Below, in pieces: positions 6,577-20,109 of a DNA stretch of 20,109 nucleotides. A program made the position numbers and the translations under genes. Where the stretch lies: contig JAYMTA010001421.1 in the NCBI GenBank assembly GCA_036897625.1, forward strand, positions 1 through 20,109. Reading direction: 5' to 3'. This stretch comes from Pelargonium cotyledonis (Eukaryota; Streptophyta; Magnoliopsida; Geraniales; Geraniaceae). The first letter of the stretch is position 1, and each line of letters begins with the position of its first letter. The notes under the pieces were generated by a model. It ran no database searches, was not told the origin of the DNA, and worked only from the letters and a program-made list of their open reading frames with translations.

Positions 6577-9528
6577 ATGGCCGTGAAGGACAGCGTGGAG
6601 CCAACTATTGTGATCGACGGTCTCAGATTCACTTACCCAGGAATCGACGGCCACCCGCCGCCGGGATCCACCCCTCTGATCCAAGACTTCAACCTCTCCC
6701 TTAACCCCGGCGAACGCTGCCTCCTCGTCGGATCTAATGGCGCTGGTTTGTTCTGTTCTTTAACTTTTTCAATTTTACGTGTTTCTCTGTTTGGTAGCTG
6801 AGATTTTGCGAAAGAGGAAATGTTGGTCCCGAGTGAGAAAATGTGCGTTCCTCCGAAAATTTTGTGCTTTTATGGGGTTTTAGCAAATAGTTAGGGTGCA
6901 TTTAAAACCCATTTGTCAATTTTCCTTTTATCTTTGGTTTCTAAGTGCAAATTGAGCCTGAACATGCTGTGTTGTGTTCTCTAGCTATCATTTTCTCAGA
7001 GATCATGTGTTTTGATCTGTAACAGGGAAAACCACAATACTGAAAATATTGGGAGGGAAGCACATGGTGGAACCTCACATGGTTCGGGTGCTTGGAAGAT
7101 CAGCTTTTCATGACACTGGATTGACATCTTCTGGTGACCTCTGTTATCTTGGAGGGGAGGTTTGAATTTTCTTCTCCCAATTTAAGTGAAATTGAATTGA
7201 GTTGGGGTTTTGGATTGGATAATGTTAATGTTGAGTTGAGTTGAGGGCTAAAAGTATGGTGATATAATTGGTGTCCTCAAATTTTGATGTCAGCGGGAGA
7301 AAATTGGAAATTACAAGGGAAGAATTTTGATTGATAACATGGGTATTCCTGAAACTTCAGTCATTTGGGTAGTTCACCGCCTAGTTGATGCCATTTCATT
7401 TTCAATTAGAGTTTGGGTCAGTTACAAGTCAGAGTCAAATCTATGTATGGTTTTTGTGATAGTTCAGTAGGTTAGGAGGGCACTTGTAATGCAAATAGAT
7501 TGCTTTCCTGTTGGGAGTCATTTTCGTTCATGAATTTGTGTTTGCAGTGGAGACGTGAGGTTGCTTTTGCTGGTTTTGAGGTGCCAATTCAAATGGATGT
7601 TTCAGCGGAAAAGATGTTATTTGGGGTTGCGGGCGTTGATCCTCGAAGAAGGGATGAACTAATCAAGGTAATAATTTGACTGGAATTTCATTGATATGAA
7701 GTCATGTATGTGAGACTTATCTTGTTATAGAGCTGCTGATGTTATCCCGCAGCTCGATTTTTTTGGTGCAAAACCACTTGCCCAATATTTTTCAATCTTG
7801 AGCCTTTAGGGTTTTAAGTTCACTTGTGTGGTTTCAATTAGTTCATTTGTGCTATGAGTTACAATGGAATGTCATAATAACTCAAATAAATAATAGCAAG
7901 GGCGATAATTTAGTAATCTCATGAGGCTATGCATTTATCACCAACTGGATTTGGGCTAAAAGCAGCCATCTTCTAAGTGATATTTTTCTAAACTTTAAAT
8001 AAATCACAGAAACAATGACTGGTCCTGATCTGAATTGGGGATGGCTAAAGGAACCATTTAGCAAGTATTCACATTTGAGTATTAGTGCTTTGTTGTTCTG
8101 TATAACTGGATATGAAATTATATTTGTGGACCTTATTATACATGAAAGACTCTTCATGTGAACGGATAGAGGAAATAGCACATAGTGGCGCCACATCCCA
8201 TAAATCACAATTCCTCTAGTAGTTTAGGAGAAAAGTATTGTACTTCAAACAAATTTTTTATCCATCAATTTTCAGTGAACTTTAGTTTTGTGCGTGACAC
8301 TATTTAGAGGATGACATTTGCATGGTGCCCTAGTAGCATTTTATTTTTATGCAAATCAATGATGGGTGAAAATTTTGCGAACGAATTCTTCATCTACGTG
8401 GACATGCAGAAGGTTGGATGAAATCATCATGTAGTGGCTTGCTATCCCATGCTAAATTATTATGTTAACCTAACTAAGAGGAAAAGTTTCTTGTGCATAT
8501 TCAGTTATTCATTCATCCATAGAAATCAGTATTATTGATTGTTAGTATCCTACGCAAATGTCTACCTTTGTCATTGTGGAGTTCCATTTTTGGCCAGCAT
8601 TAACTTGTTTTGTTGGTAGTATAGGTACTAGATATTGACCTATCATGGAGGATGCACAAAGTGTCTGATGGTCAGCGAAGACGAGTCCAAATTGGTATGG
8701 GTCTCCTCAAACCGTTCAAGGTAATCTATGTCTTCTGTATGCGATATGTATCTGCTGTCATTTGTGCATACACCTGCTTGTACTTTATGGGTTATACTAT
8801 CAATATTCATTTTGCTTGAATTGCCATCTGTGTATTAGGTGCTTCTTCTTGATGAAATTACTGTTGATCTTGATGTGCTGGCAAGGGCTGACCTTCTAAA
8901 ATTTCTAAGAAAGGAATGTGAAGAGCGAGGTGCTACGATTATCTATGCAACACATATATTTGATGGTCTAGAGAACTGGCCATCACATATTGTATGTACC
9001 CTTTTAGTTAATGTTTAGCCCAACTTTATGAGTTTTTCTTTCCTGAAACTATGGGATGGATTCTTATTTCACCTTGTGTCAATATTATCCGGCTATTTTC
9101 AGGTTTATGTGGCTAATGGGAAGTTGCAATTATCAAAGCCAATGAGTGTTGTCAAGGAAATGAGCAATATGTCCTTAATGGTTAGTTTTCCCTACCTACG
9201 TTAATATCCCAACCCCTTGACGAAATTGTTGTATTATTCACTTCTCTGGGGTTTGTGCTCATGTTGTATTGGGGGAATATAATTGCAGAGAACAGTTGAG
9301 TGTTGGTTAAGAAAAGAAAGGGACGAGGAGAGGAAAAGAAGGAAGGAAAGGAAGCAGAATGGTCTTCCAGAATTCGAAAAACAGGTCGAGGGAAGCCGTG
9401 TTGTTGGAGGGGATCCAGGGCGTGCTACTGGGCGTGTTTTGAACAATGGCTGGGCAGCAGGAAGGCTCAACTCCACCATTGCCGGGGAAGACAACTTTGT
9501 CTTAAGCTCAAACAGAGTTTTAAGATAG
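6577..9528 (+). CDS. ABCI20: Soluble (non-intrinsic) ABC protein, ABCI20/ABCI21-like
   Basis: Seven exons: 6577-6745, 7026-7159, 7548-7667, 8625-8720, 8839-8991, 9103-9180 and 9289-9528, giving 329 residues. All junctions are GT-AG and keep frame. The protein is a lone nucleotide-binding domain without membrane spans: Walker A GSNGAGKTT (52-60), a variant signature VSDGQRRR (154-161) in place of LSGGQ, Walker B VLLLDE (174-179), D-loop VDLD, and H-loop ATH ending at H212. A highly charged segment (about 258-273, [14 protein letters not shown]) and a Gly-rich tail follow. Non-canonical signature and D-loop residues are shared with the yeast CAF16-like group, as I recall. Arabidopsis ABCI19-21 are reported to associate at the ER and affect cytokinin response. 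The start ATG is the first in frame, in good context (ACAATGGCC). The frame stays open upstream to 6436 without another ATG. Intron 3 (957 bp) is the largest and holds nothing recognisable. Confidence 0.93.
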
Positions 9529-9930
9529 TAGATCATTTCATTCTGAGGGATATGATCAATCAAATATCAAGTGCCACAATGAGAAGTGTGATGCAGAGGA
9601 GTCAGTGGAGAATCTTTGCATATTTGCACTATCTCAAATATATGATCACAGGGTTACATGTAGAGGCAGCTCAATACAACTGCTTTGAGCTAAATGTTGC
9701 ATTATTAGGAAGTTGATTTTTACAAGGCAATCTCAGCTTTTATTTTCCTTGTTTTTGAGTTTTTCTCCATTCTGTGTGTTTCTTCTGATTGCCATTTGAA
9801 AATGTATTCGTTTTATTCCACACAAGAAAAATATTGGAAATATTTACATCATTCCCTTCTGTTTCTGTGTGAAATGTTTCAAGAATGCATAACATCTTTG
9901 CAATCATTGATGACGAATTTTCTTATTTCA
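9529..9930 (+). other. 3' UTR and downstream flank of the ABCI20-like gene
   Basis: The sequence is AT-rich after the stop codon. I see no canonical AATAAA; T-rich tracts near 9720-9790 are compatible with a 3' end. Short open frames here are chance. Confidence 0.5.
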
Positions 9931-10051
9931 TTTTTTTTATCGGTGATACCAACACCAGCTCAGATGCTCGAACCTTAGGCATCAGGGAATCTGAAGACTC
10001 AAATCTAAGATCCTGAAGGATCCAAAGCGCCATGACCCAGTGGATGTTGGT
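9931..10051 (-). mobile_element. Short SINE-like element
   Basis: Read on the - strand, the element begins near 10051. It contains an A-box-like TGGCGCTTTGG, a B-box-like GGTTCGAGC, and ends ACCGATAAAAAAAA, a tail typical of plant SINEs and LINEs. The flanks TCTTATTTC (9921-9929) and TCCTTATTCC (10052-10061) are similar and may be a mutated target-site duplication. The A-to-B spacing (about 47 bp) is somewhat long. It lies between the convergent 3' ends of the ABCI20-like and ARF genes. Confidence 0.45.
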
Positions 10052-10433
10052 TCCTTATTCCTATTTACACATTCAGATAATAATGGCAGTTCAAAGTCAT
10101 GGGTATGAATAGAGAGAACCTAAACGGAAGAAATGACCAATAATTATGGCATAAAAGAACAGAATTCTCAACTATTTTCTTCATTCATGGTAAACTCAAC
10201 AGTCAATACAAACGATCCATCAGGTGTGATATGTGACTCTTGGATTATTTAGAATCTACAGGGTTCAAATAACAATTTCTATGACGGCCACAATCATGTA
10301 TGCGAAGACAATCAGATTGATTCGTTCTCACGCTGTGAAAATAATAGACAGTATCAAATAACATAACCACATTCTCTAATTCTTCATGGAGATTGCAGCC
10401 CGGACTGGAAGCCAATAGAAGTTAACCAATCTT
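10052..10433. other. Probable ARF 3' UTR and flank
   Basis: This lies just beyond the inferred ARF stop on the - strand and before the SINE-like element. I see no coding potential or clear polyadenylation signal. Confidence 0.5.
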
Positions 10434-14246
<3,813 letters not shown>

Positions 14247-14345
14247 ATGAAAAAATGCAGAAAGAGCTTCAACAAAGAAGGAGAAGGCTTAAAGGGCAGA
14301 TCTTGGGAAGCTTTCAGCCCTAAGAGAATTGCAGAGGTGAACGTC

Positions 14346-14352
14346 ATTTATA
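14346..14352 (-). promoter_or_regulatory. Probable TATA box of the ARF gene
   Basis: TATAAAT on the - strand lies about 100 bp before the leader donor. It implies transcription starting near 14315, followed by a CT-rich leader (CCTTCTCCTTC). A CACGTG G-box lies further upstream at 14575-14580. Confidence 0.55.
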
Positions 14353-14574
14353 TCACGGACACCTTCACGCCGTTAGATCCGTCAGTGTGGTTGTCGTTAA
14401 CTGCTCGGTTGTGTCGTTCCCTTCGTTCTAATGTCGTTTTCCATTACCAGCCCTTCGTTCACATATGTTTTTATTGAACTTTTTTTAGAGAATTATTATT
14501 AATTTTTAATTCATACACTGGCTTGAGAATTTTTTATTTTAAGCGGTACATTAGGATGTGTTTGTCGTCTTGTC

Positions 14575-14580
14575 CACGTG
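14575..14580. promoter_or_regulatory. G-box (CACGTG) upstream of ARF
   Basis: A palindromic CACGTG in the context CCACGTGTC (ABRE/G-box-like) lies about 225 bp upstream of the inferred ARF TATA box. A single six-base match can occur by chance; regulation by bZIP or bHLH factors is inferred. Confidence 0.3.
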
Positions 14581-14599
14581 TCAAGGCAATATATTATAA

Positions 14600-15296
14600 C
14601 AGTTCAAAATTCTAGATTTTAGAAGATGTAGTTGTAAGTTTGAGATCTCACTCATAGTTTTTGAAGCATGCACAAGGGTCACATTTTGTTAATTGTAAAT
14701 TGAAAGATATTGAAGAAGTTAACTCAATTCCAATCGATTAAAAGTTGACGTTTCGAATATTCCGTAGAGATGAAAGTGAGAATGAGAGAAGCCTCCATTA
14801 TATGAGGGAAGGGAACATCATTACACGTCACAACTTTCACCAATCATTTCTCTATAGAAGTCTTTTTTAGTTTTCAATGTTATTCGAATTCTCTGGTAGA
14901 AATTCGCATTCCCACGCCCAAGATAGTTTTTAATATACACACTTAAGTTCCCCATTTAACTATGATTCTCTCATACGATCCAAGATACCGGAACGAAAAC
15001 CGATGTTAACATTAACTTAGAACAATATAAAATTTACCTTTACACGTTGATAAAAACACTAGACCGATCATGCAAGCTCGACCATGAGTCAAATCAATGC
15101 ATCAAGTGATAGTAAAATTTCCAATTTCAAACAAACAATACATATGTACCGATGCCACAATATTTATTCAGTGGCCAAAATTTAGACCTACGAGACACGC
15201 ACATAACGAGAACAAAAAGGGGAAAAAGTAACGTCGAAAAAGATTCATAAACGCTCAAAAACTAAATTCTGAACCGAGACATTGTTTCTCTCCATT
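14600..15296. other. Intergenic DNA between ARF promoter and WAT1-related 3' end
   Basis: The sequence is AT-rich and non-coding. It includes the 3' UTR of the WAT1-related gene next to 15296. I see no repeat, RNA gene or conserved frame. Confidence 0.6.
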
Positions 15297-17199
15297 TCAA
15301 ACTTTAACCACTACTCCATGATTGTCATTTTCATTAACATGTTTCGGAGATTCATTTGCTTCATCAGTTGACGATTCTGTATCTTCCACAATCACATTGC
15401 TCAGCGTCCTCTCCATTTCTCTGTCTTTGCCCCACAGAACCGAATACAGCCCCAAAACAATCAACACTGATCCCACAGCACTGAACAATCACAAATACAT
15501 AACATCAGTATCTGAAAATCATCAAATGGAAGCAACTAAAACAATTTATGAACGAGCGAACGTACGTTCCAACGTATAATTTCTCGTGAAGTAGAGCCCA
15601 GCTGAGAACCGCGACAATAACCAACAACAATGGACTAAACACGGATACATAGAGTGGACCTCTCCTTTGGATGCTCCATGAAATGAGACTAAATGCTAGT
15701 GCAGAACACACAACTGCCTGCACAAGAACATCCAGAATTATAGTATTCACATGTATACTCTTATTAATTTTATTACTTTTAACAAAGAAGATTCATAGTA
15801 CCGCGTAAAGAGACGCGATTAGGCGAATGCTCGGGGTCAAGGACCAAGAAGAGATTCTGTGATCAGCAATTATGCCAATGGCTGCACACTGAAAACTGGA
15901 CATGAAGCACATCAGTGCACTGCTGGTGTAAGGAGCTGGGAACTTCTTGCTCACCTTGGCCTGAAAATTTCAACATAGTTGCACAAAGTCAAAATACACG
16001 AAAATCGCGAAATTCGACTAGTATCAAATGGTTTGGTATTACTTGGATGATGAACCATAGCGCCCAAGCAACCGCGCTTGCAATGAGAAAGATAGGCCCC
16101 AAGATGGACTGTTCGTTGCTCGAGCTTGTATCGGTCATAGCTTCAACATAGCTCCAGTGAATGCTGGATTCACCAATGGCAATGATGTGTCCATGGTAAA
16201 ACGAGAGCAGCATTGCGCCTCCCACGCACACTATTGTCCCAAACACCTTGGCTTGCCCCGCCTTGGTCTTTATTCTCACATACTCTTGCCTGTAAACAAA
16301 AACATTGCACCAAGTGTAAGCAGAGGCGGAGCCAAGTGTGGGCCGTAGTAGGCATTGGCCCATCCTAACACGATAAATAACAGATTTTGATACCCGAAAA
16401 GGACTGCAAGGACAAAAGTGACTGCTGGGAGGATGTTGGTGAGAGCACATCCAATTGTGGGTGTGGAATTGTTGAGCCCAACCAAGTAGAACAATTGATT
16501 CATCGTTGCACTGCAAGCGAAACAATCGATGATGCTCGAAACTGAGAAAACATATTCTTTTGTTCTCTATATATAAACAAACAAGTAGGAGTTGAAAATT
16601 TACCCAGTAATGGAACACAAGAAAATCAAGAAGACTACATGCTTAGTGAGCTTGGGGCTTGTTTTCCTGCACACACACAACAACAAAACAAATGTACAAA
16701 GCATTGGTCACAAACTCACAATCTGAGAGTACTATTTTACGTGCAAATACAAATGACACATGTTTATGGTTGAGCTGAGACGTTAACAACTGGAAAACTA
16801 GAAACCCAAATGGCAAGGCAACGTTTACACCAAAACCACGGCCTTAAATTATGCATAAAACTGTCAAAACTTTACAATTCCTCACTCATTTCTGCAAGAA
16901 CATGACGGTCATGCATGAAAAATATCAAACTGAACTTAATAACAATGAAACAAACAAAAAAAATGTGTTAACACAAAATTTACTATATTCAAGTCACAAA
17001 ATGTATGCATATATGTGTACCATTCTAAGAAATAAGCAAAGGGTATGATGGCAACGGTGGCGAAGATTTGGCGGTAAGCGACGAGGATGATCGGGTTCAT
17101 GCCGGTCTCCAAGGCGAGCTTGGATGTGATGTTCATCCCTGCATAGCCAAGTTGAACCAGAACCATAGCAAGAAATGGCATGTAATGAGCTCCCACCAT
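15297..17199 (-). CDS. WAT1-related protein (nodulin MtN21 / EamA transporter family)
   Basis: Seven exons on the - strand: 17021-17199, 16604-16666, 16394-16510, 16043-16289, 15802-15960, 15566-15717 and 15297-15480, giving 366 residues with every junction in frame. About ten membrane helices fall into two EamA domains. The first starts at the N-terminus ([20 protein letters not shown]) and includes [21 protein letters not shown] and [15 protein letters not shown]. The second begins near [20 protein letters not shown] (about 182-201) and includes [33 protein letters not shown] and [10 protein letters not shown] short acidic cytosolic tail (about 325-366) ends the protein. Arabidopsis WAT1 exports auxin from the vacuole; other relatives (UMAMITs) move amino acids. 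The substrate here cannot be told. Length, exon pattern and motifs are normal for the family. Intron 3 is only 104 bp and contains a TE-like fragment. Confidence 0.93.
16321..16380 (+). repeat. Possible TE fragment inside WAT1-related intron 3
   Basis: CAGAGGCGGAGCCAAG followed by GGCATTGGCCCATCCTAA resembles the GC-rich terminal sequence of a repeat that I associate with many plant introns and hAT- or LINE/SINE-like elements. It fills over half of a 104-bp intron, much more GC-rich than the surrounding introns. The frame stays open through it, so retention would add residues rather than stop translation at once. Confidence 0.35.
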
Positions 17200-17315
17200 T
17201 TCTTCTTCTTTTGATCTACTTCTCTAATTGGTTTCTTGTGGGGAATTTTTTTGTTTTTTGTTTTTGTTTTTGTTTTTGAGGAGAAGAAGATGGAGAGAAG
17301 AGATTGAAAATGAAG

Positions 17316-17323
17316 TATTTATA
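17316..17323 (-). promoter_or_regulatory. TATA box of the WAT1-related gene
   Basis: TATAAATA on the - strand lies about 117 bp upstream of the ATG. It gives an expected leader of about 85 nt, consisting of CT-rich sequence, a CAAAAA repeat (about 17246-17279) and a short run to the ATG. Confidence 0.7.
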
Positions 17324-17449
17324 TTCACACAAAAAATTAAAAAAAATAAATAAATAAAAGGAGTTAAAGATTTCTTGTAAGACCTCAATACCAGGGTTTT
17401 GTGCACAAAACATGACATATGTAGGTGTTGCCAATGCCACTACTACCAC

Positions 17450-18539
17450 ATAAAAAAGTTACTTTCAGTTTGTATTGGGTTTGGGAGCTATATCTTTACA
17501 AATACATAATCTCAATCACCCAAAATTCCTTTTAGCCATTTCTATCACCAAAAAACAATAAATGGGTCCCACTTGTGTGTGTTGGATCCTTCTCATGTAT
17601 CTCATTCTCATCACATCTTCTTCCAATTATTGAAATGAGTGAGTCGAATGATTACATACTTAAAACTAGATGTCTTAATGATAGAGCCAAAATTTCAAAC
17701 CAATAAGATTTTGGATTATGCCGCTTATGAGATTACGATACAATGAGTGACTTTGCTTTCACAAATTTACTTAGACGGGTATAATTAGTGTTGATACGAT
17801 GACAACATGTTATTAGTTTGGTTTAAACTATAACAAAAATTTATAAGATTTAGATTTTTTATTCGCACTACTAATACTCTTTATTTTTATATTATGTGTA
17901 AATCTTACTTCTCAATATACGACTTCTTCACGTTTGTAGTGTGAGGGTAACAAAAAACTATTTTAACTTTATAAATGTATTTACTCATTTCGTGTTATCT
18001 TTAAGTTTCAAATGCGTGATGCTAAAATTCAATTCTCTGTCATTCACTATTTTCCAAGTCATAAAAAAAATTTATTTTACTTAACTCTTATATGCTAAAT
18101 GCACTCCATTAAGCAAAGAGTTTAAACCAATAAATGTTTGACTCATATCTATTTTTCAATTATTGGGTGAATAATATATGTGAAGTATAAAGTAATATCA
18201 TCTTATTGATTTTGTTTAGTCCAAGCAATTTTTATGTGTTCATTTTTCTCTTTAACAAAACATAACTAGAAAAATTGTGTGTCACATGACCCAAAATCTA
18301 GTGGGTAGGTCCGCTCCCAAGTATGTTGAATTGAAAAATAAGTTATATTTATCATTAAAAAATATGATTGTTTATTTTTTTAATAAAAAATGAGTGCAAT
18401 AAATGATCGACTAATACATATATATGTTTAGTTATGATAAAAAATATATATACACACATATATATGTTTAGTTAAAGAAAATATATTGATATAACTTTAA
18501 AATTTTTCTTCAAAAAAAAAAACTTTGTACATTCCGTAA
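17450..18539. other. AT-rich intergenic DNA
   Basis: This is upstream of the WAT1-related promoter. It contains several A/T-runs and a TATA/ACACATATA tract near 18415-18465. I see no coding frame, RNA gene or transposon ends that I can support. Confidence 0.6.
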
Positions 18540-18589
18540 ACTAGGGACATATTCGTTTTTTCTTTGTGGTCGTTTTCCGCTTGTGTGTG

Positions 18590-19449
18590 TGCTTAGGGTT
18601 TGTGTAGCAATGTGTGGGGGCGGCAAAGTGGGACGAGTGCAGCAATGTGTGGCGGCGGCGAGGTGGGACGAGTGTAGCAGTTCTGGACGGGTGACAAAGA
18701 AGAGTCGACGAGCGACACAGGAGTTTTCGTTGGAGGGTATTTGCGGTTGTGTCCGATAACGGTGTTTGTAGTGTTTAAGGTTGTTCTGAGCAGCAACAGT
18801 AGCAGCAAGCACAGATGAACGGAGGACGAGATCAGGCATCGGGGGACGAGATCCGACAGAGGGCGACGAGATCCGGCAGTGGGCGACGAGATCCGGCAGT
18901 GGGCGACGACGGGAACGAAGTGCAGTACATCTAGGTGGGGGTGAAGGTTGCGATCAGAAGCGGTTTGGAGATGGCTTGGGTGGCGGTTGGCCTAGAGAGA
19001 GGGTTAGGGCTCTAGTCGATTGGGAGCGAGGAGGAAGGAGGATTAGAGGTGGAGATGTCGGAGACAGGGGAGGAGGTGCGACCAGGCCAAGGGGCATGTC
19101 AAGCGGACCAAGCGGTGCTGGTCCGCCCGAGAGAGTAGTCGGGAAGATGAGAAGTGTCAGAGTGGGTAGGCTCCGGGGGGGCTGGGGTCCAGTCCTTGGG
19201 AGGTAGCCTATGATAGCCGGCTGGAGTCTCGCGTTAGGACTCTAGTTTGTCAGGTTCTGATTAGCTATTTTGGGTATTTCGGGTTGTTTTGTTTCGGGTT
19301 TGGCTTGTAGTGTTTTGGATCAACGATTTAGGGGTCATTGTTTTGAACTTCTAGATGTTTGTTTGGTCTCGAGTTTCAGTTTTATTGGTTGTAACTTTAG
19401 TTTATCTTCAATAATAATCTTCGGATTGTTTCGCTCGAACAAAAAAAAA
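18590..19449 (+). mobile_element. GC-rich island with A-tract end, possible non-LTR retroelement fragment
   Basis: A GC-rich stretch (about 18610-19200), far from the window's AT-rich background, passes into T-rich sequence resembling a 3' UTR (GGTTGTAACTTTAG, TTCAATAATAATCTTCGG) and ends in an A-tract at 19441-19449. That order, a GC-rich body, a T-rich untranslated end and poly(A), suits a 5'- or internally deleted LINE or a retroposed transcript. No reverse transcriptase motif is present and I could not find a target-site duplication. The frames here are Gly/Arg-rich without a known domain. Confidence 0.35.
18825..18911 (+). repeat. 20-bp tandem repeat, about 4.3 copies
   Basis: GACGAGATCCGGCAGTGGGC-type units start at 18825, 18845, 18865, 18885 and 18905. 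The third and fourth units are identical and the first two are diverged. The array lies inside the GC-rich island. Confidence 0.9.
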
Positions 19450-19686
19450 TTTAAGTTCGAATGTGGCATTGAGTTTGATAGATAAAATTTACTTTTATTA
19501 GTTATGTAGTCTCAATTGAAAAAATCTAACAAATTAATAAGATGGCAATTAAATCAGATTCTACCAATAACATGCATGAATGGAATCAAGTAATCAACAA
19601 TATTTTTGATAATAAATTATAGTTAATCCGTGCAATTAACACACTTCTCTTTAACAATATTATACTGTAATAGTTTTCGTGAATCT
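19450..19686. other. AT-rich intergenic DNA
   Basis: This lies between the A-tract of the GC-rich island and the SINE-like element. I see nothing recognisable. Confidence 0.6.
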
Positions 19687-19693
19687 CACAACC

Positions 19694-19985
19694 ACTTTTT
19701 TTTTTTTTTTTTTAAGTTTTTGCGTCATTCTAGTCATCCATAATTCATATTGGAATGCTATTAGCATATTTTTTAAGTATTAACCATGAGTTTCTTGAGA
19801 GGGCCCGCATCATTGGTGGTTTGACACCTTTAAGCATTTTTACAACATCCAGATTAATCTCATTCGAAGCTTATTCACAGTAAAAACTCCTCACCTCCAT
19901 TCATGGGTGTATTGAGTGGGGATTGAACGCAAGCGCTCTTCCCACTCACGCAGTCTGTGTTGCCAACTACGGCACAACCCGTGGG
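19694..19985 (-). mobile_element. tRNA-derived SINE with poly(A) tail
   Basis: Read on the - strand, the head contains an A-box-like GCCGTAGTTGGC and, 33 bp later, a B-box-like GCGTTCAATCCC. These are the internal polymerase III promoter parts and spacing of a tRNA-derived SINE. About 200 bp of unrelated body follows, then a poly(A) tail, seen on the + strand as a T-run of about 19 bp (19696-19714). CACAACC occurs just outside the tail (19687-19693) and at the head (19973-19979) and may be a short target-site duplication. Confidence 0.6.
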
Positions 19986-20109
19986 TAAATGCTAGTGGTA
20001 TTTTTTTTTAGGGAAATAATAAATTATTTATTCAAATCGTAAAGAAGTTACAAGCTAAATGCTAAATAACCCCTAGAATCAGACATAGATTTAAAAACCC
20101 GACTACCCG
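19986..20109. other. AT-rich flank at the window edge
   Basis: This holds a T-run (about 20001-20009) and AT-rich sequence. I see no gene before the window ends. Confidence 0.6.

Noticed and set aside
7927..8208. 93-residue open frame on the - strand
   Set aside because: It lies inside intron 3 of the ABCI20-like gene, antisense, and has no family features.
16170..16355. 61-residue - strand frame overlapping the WAT1-related gene
   Set aside because: It is a shadow of exon 4 and intron 3 in another frame; the spliced frame carries the family motifs.
18510..18839. 109-residue open frame on the - strand in the GC-rich island
   Set aside because: Its composition is driven by short repeats and no domain is recognisable.

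Overview
This is nuclear DNA of a flowering plant, most likely a eudicot. It is AT-rich, its genes are split by GT-AG introns, and it carries plant-type MITEs and SINE-like elements. The proteins are plant families: a PMEI-type inhibitor, a soluble ABCI20/21-like ABC protein, a class I ARF GTPase and a WAT1-related transporter. The species cannot be named from the sequence alone.

Layout from left to right. 1-2500 is repeat-rich: an LTR/TE-like edge with a short hairpin, a TA-rich microsatellite, a 78-bp minisatellite, a Stowaway-type MITE and an 83-bp tandem duplication that lies in the promoter of the first gene. 2525-3076 (+) is a single-exon PMEI/invertase-inhibitor-like gene. 3649-3850 (-) is the last exon of a TRAPPC4/Trs23-like gene, broken by a 5-bp insertion and without recognisable upstream exons. 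3853-6300 holds duplicated relic sequence, a second Stowaway MITE, a SINE-like insertion with a 10-bp target-site duplication and a degenerate 239-bp duplication. 6577-9528 (+) is a complete seven-exon ABCI20-like gene with paired ACGT boxes about 200 bp upstream. 9931-10051 is a SINE-like element on the - strand. 10434-13375 (-) is a class I ARF gene with six inferred coding exons, a long repeat-bearing intron and a 5'-leader intron reaching to about 14246. 15297-17199 (-) is a complete seven-exon WAT1-related (EamA) transporter. 17450-20109 is intergenic: AT-rich DNA, a GC-rich island with 20-bp tandem repeats ending in an A-tract, and a tRNA-like SINE with a poly(A) tail on the - strand.

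The genes do not form a functional unit; each has its own promoter. The most informative context is that the TRAPPC4-like relic sits beside the ABCI20 gene. As I recall, the Arabidopsis homologues are also neighbours (At5g02270 and At5g02280), so this looks like a conserved gene pair in which one partner has decayed. I did not find a convincing new biological system. The interest lies in gene decay, nested transposable elements, intron repeats and promoter structure. Exon boundaries were read by eye from splice consensus, frame and family conservation, with no transcript data.
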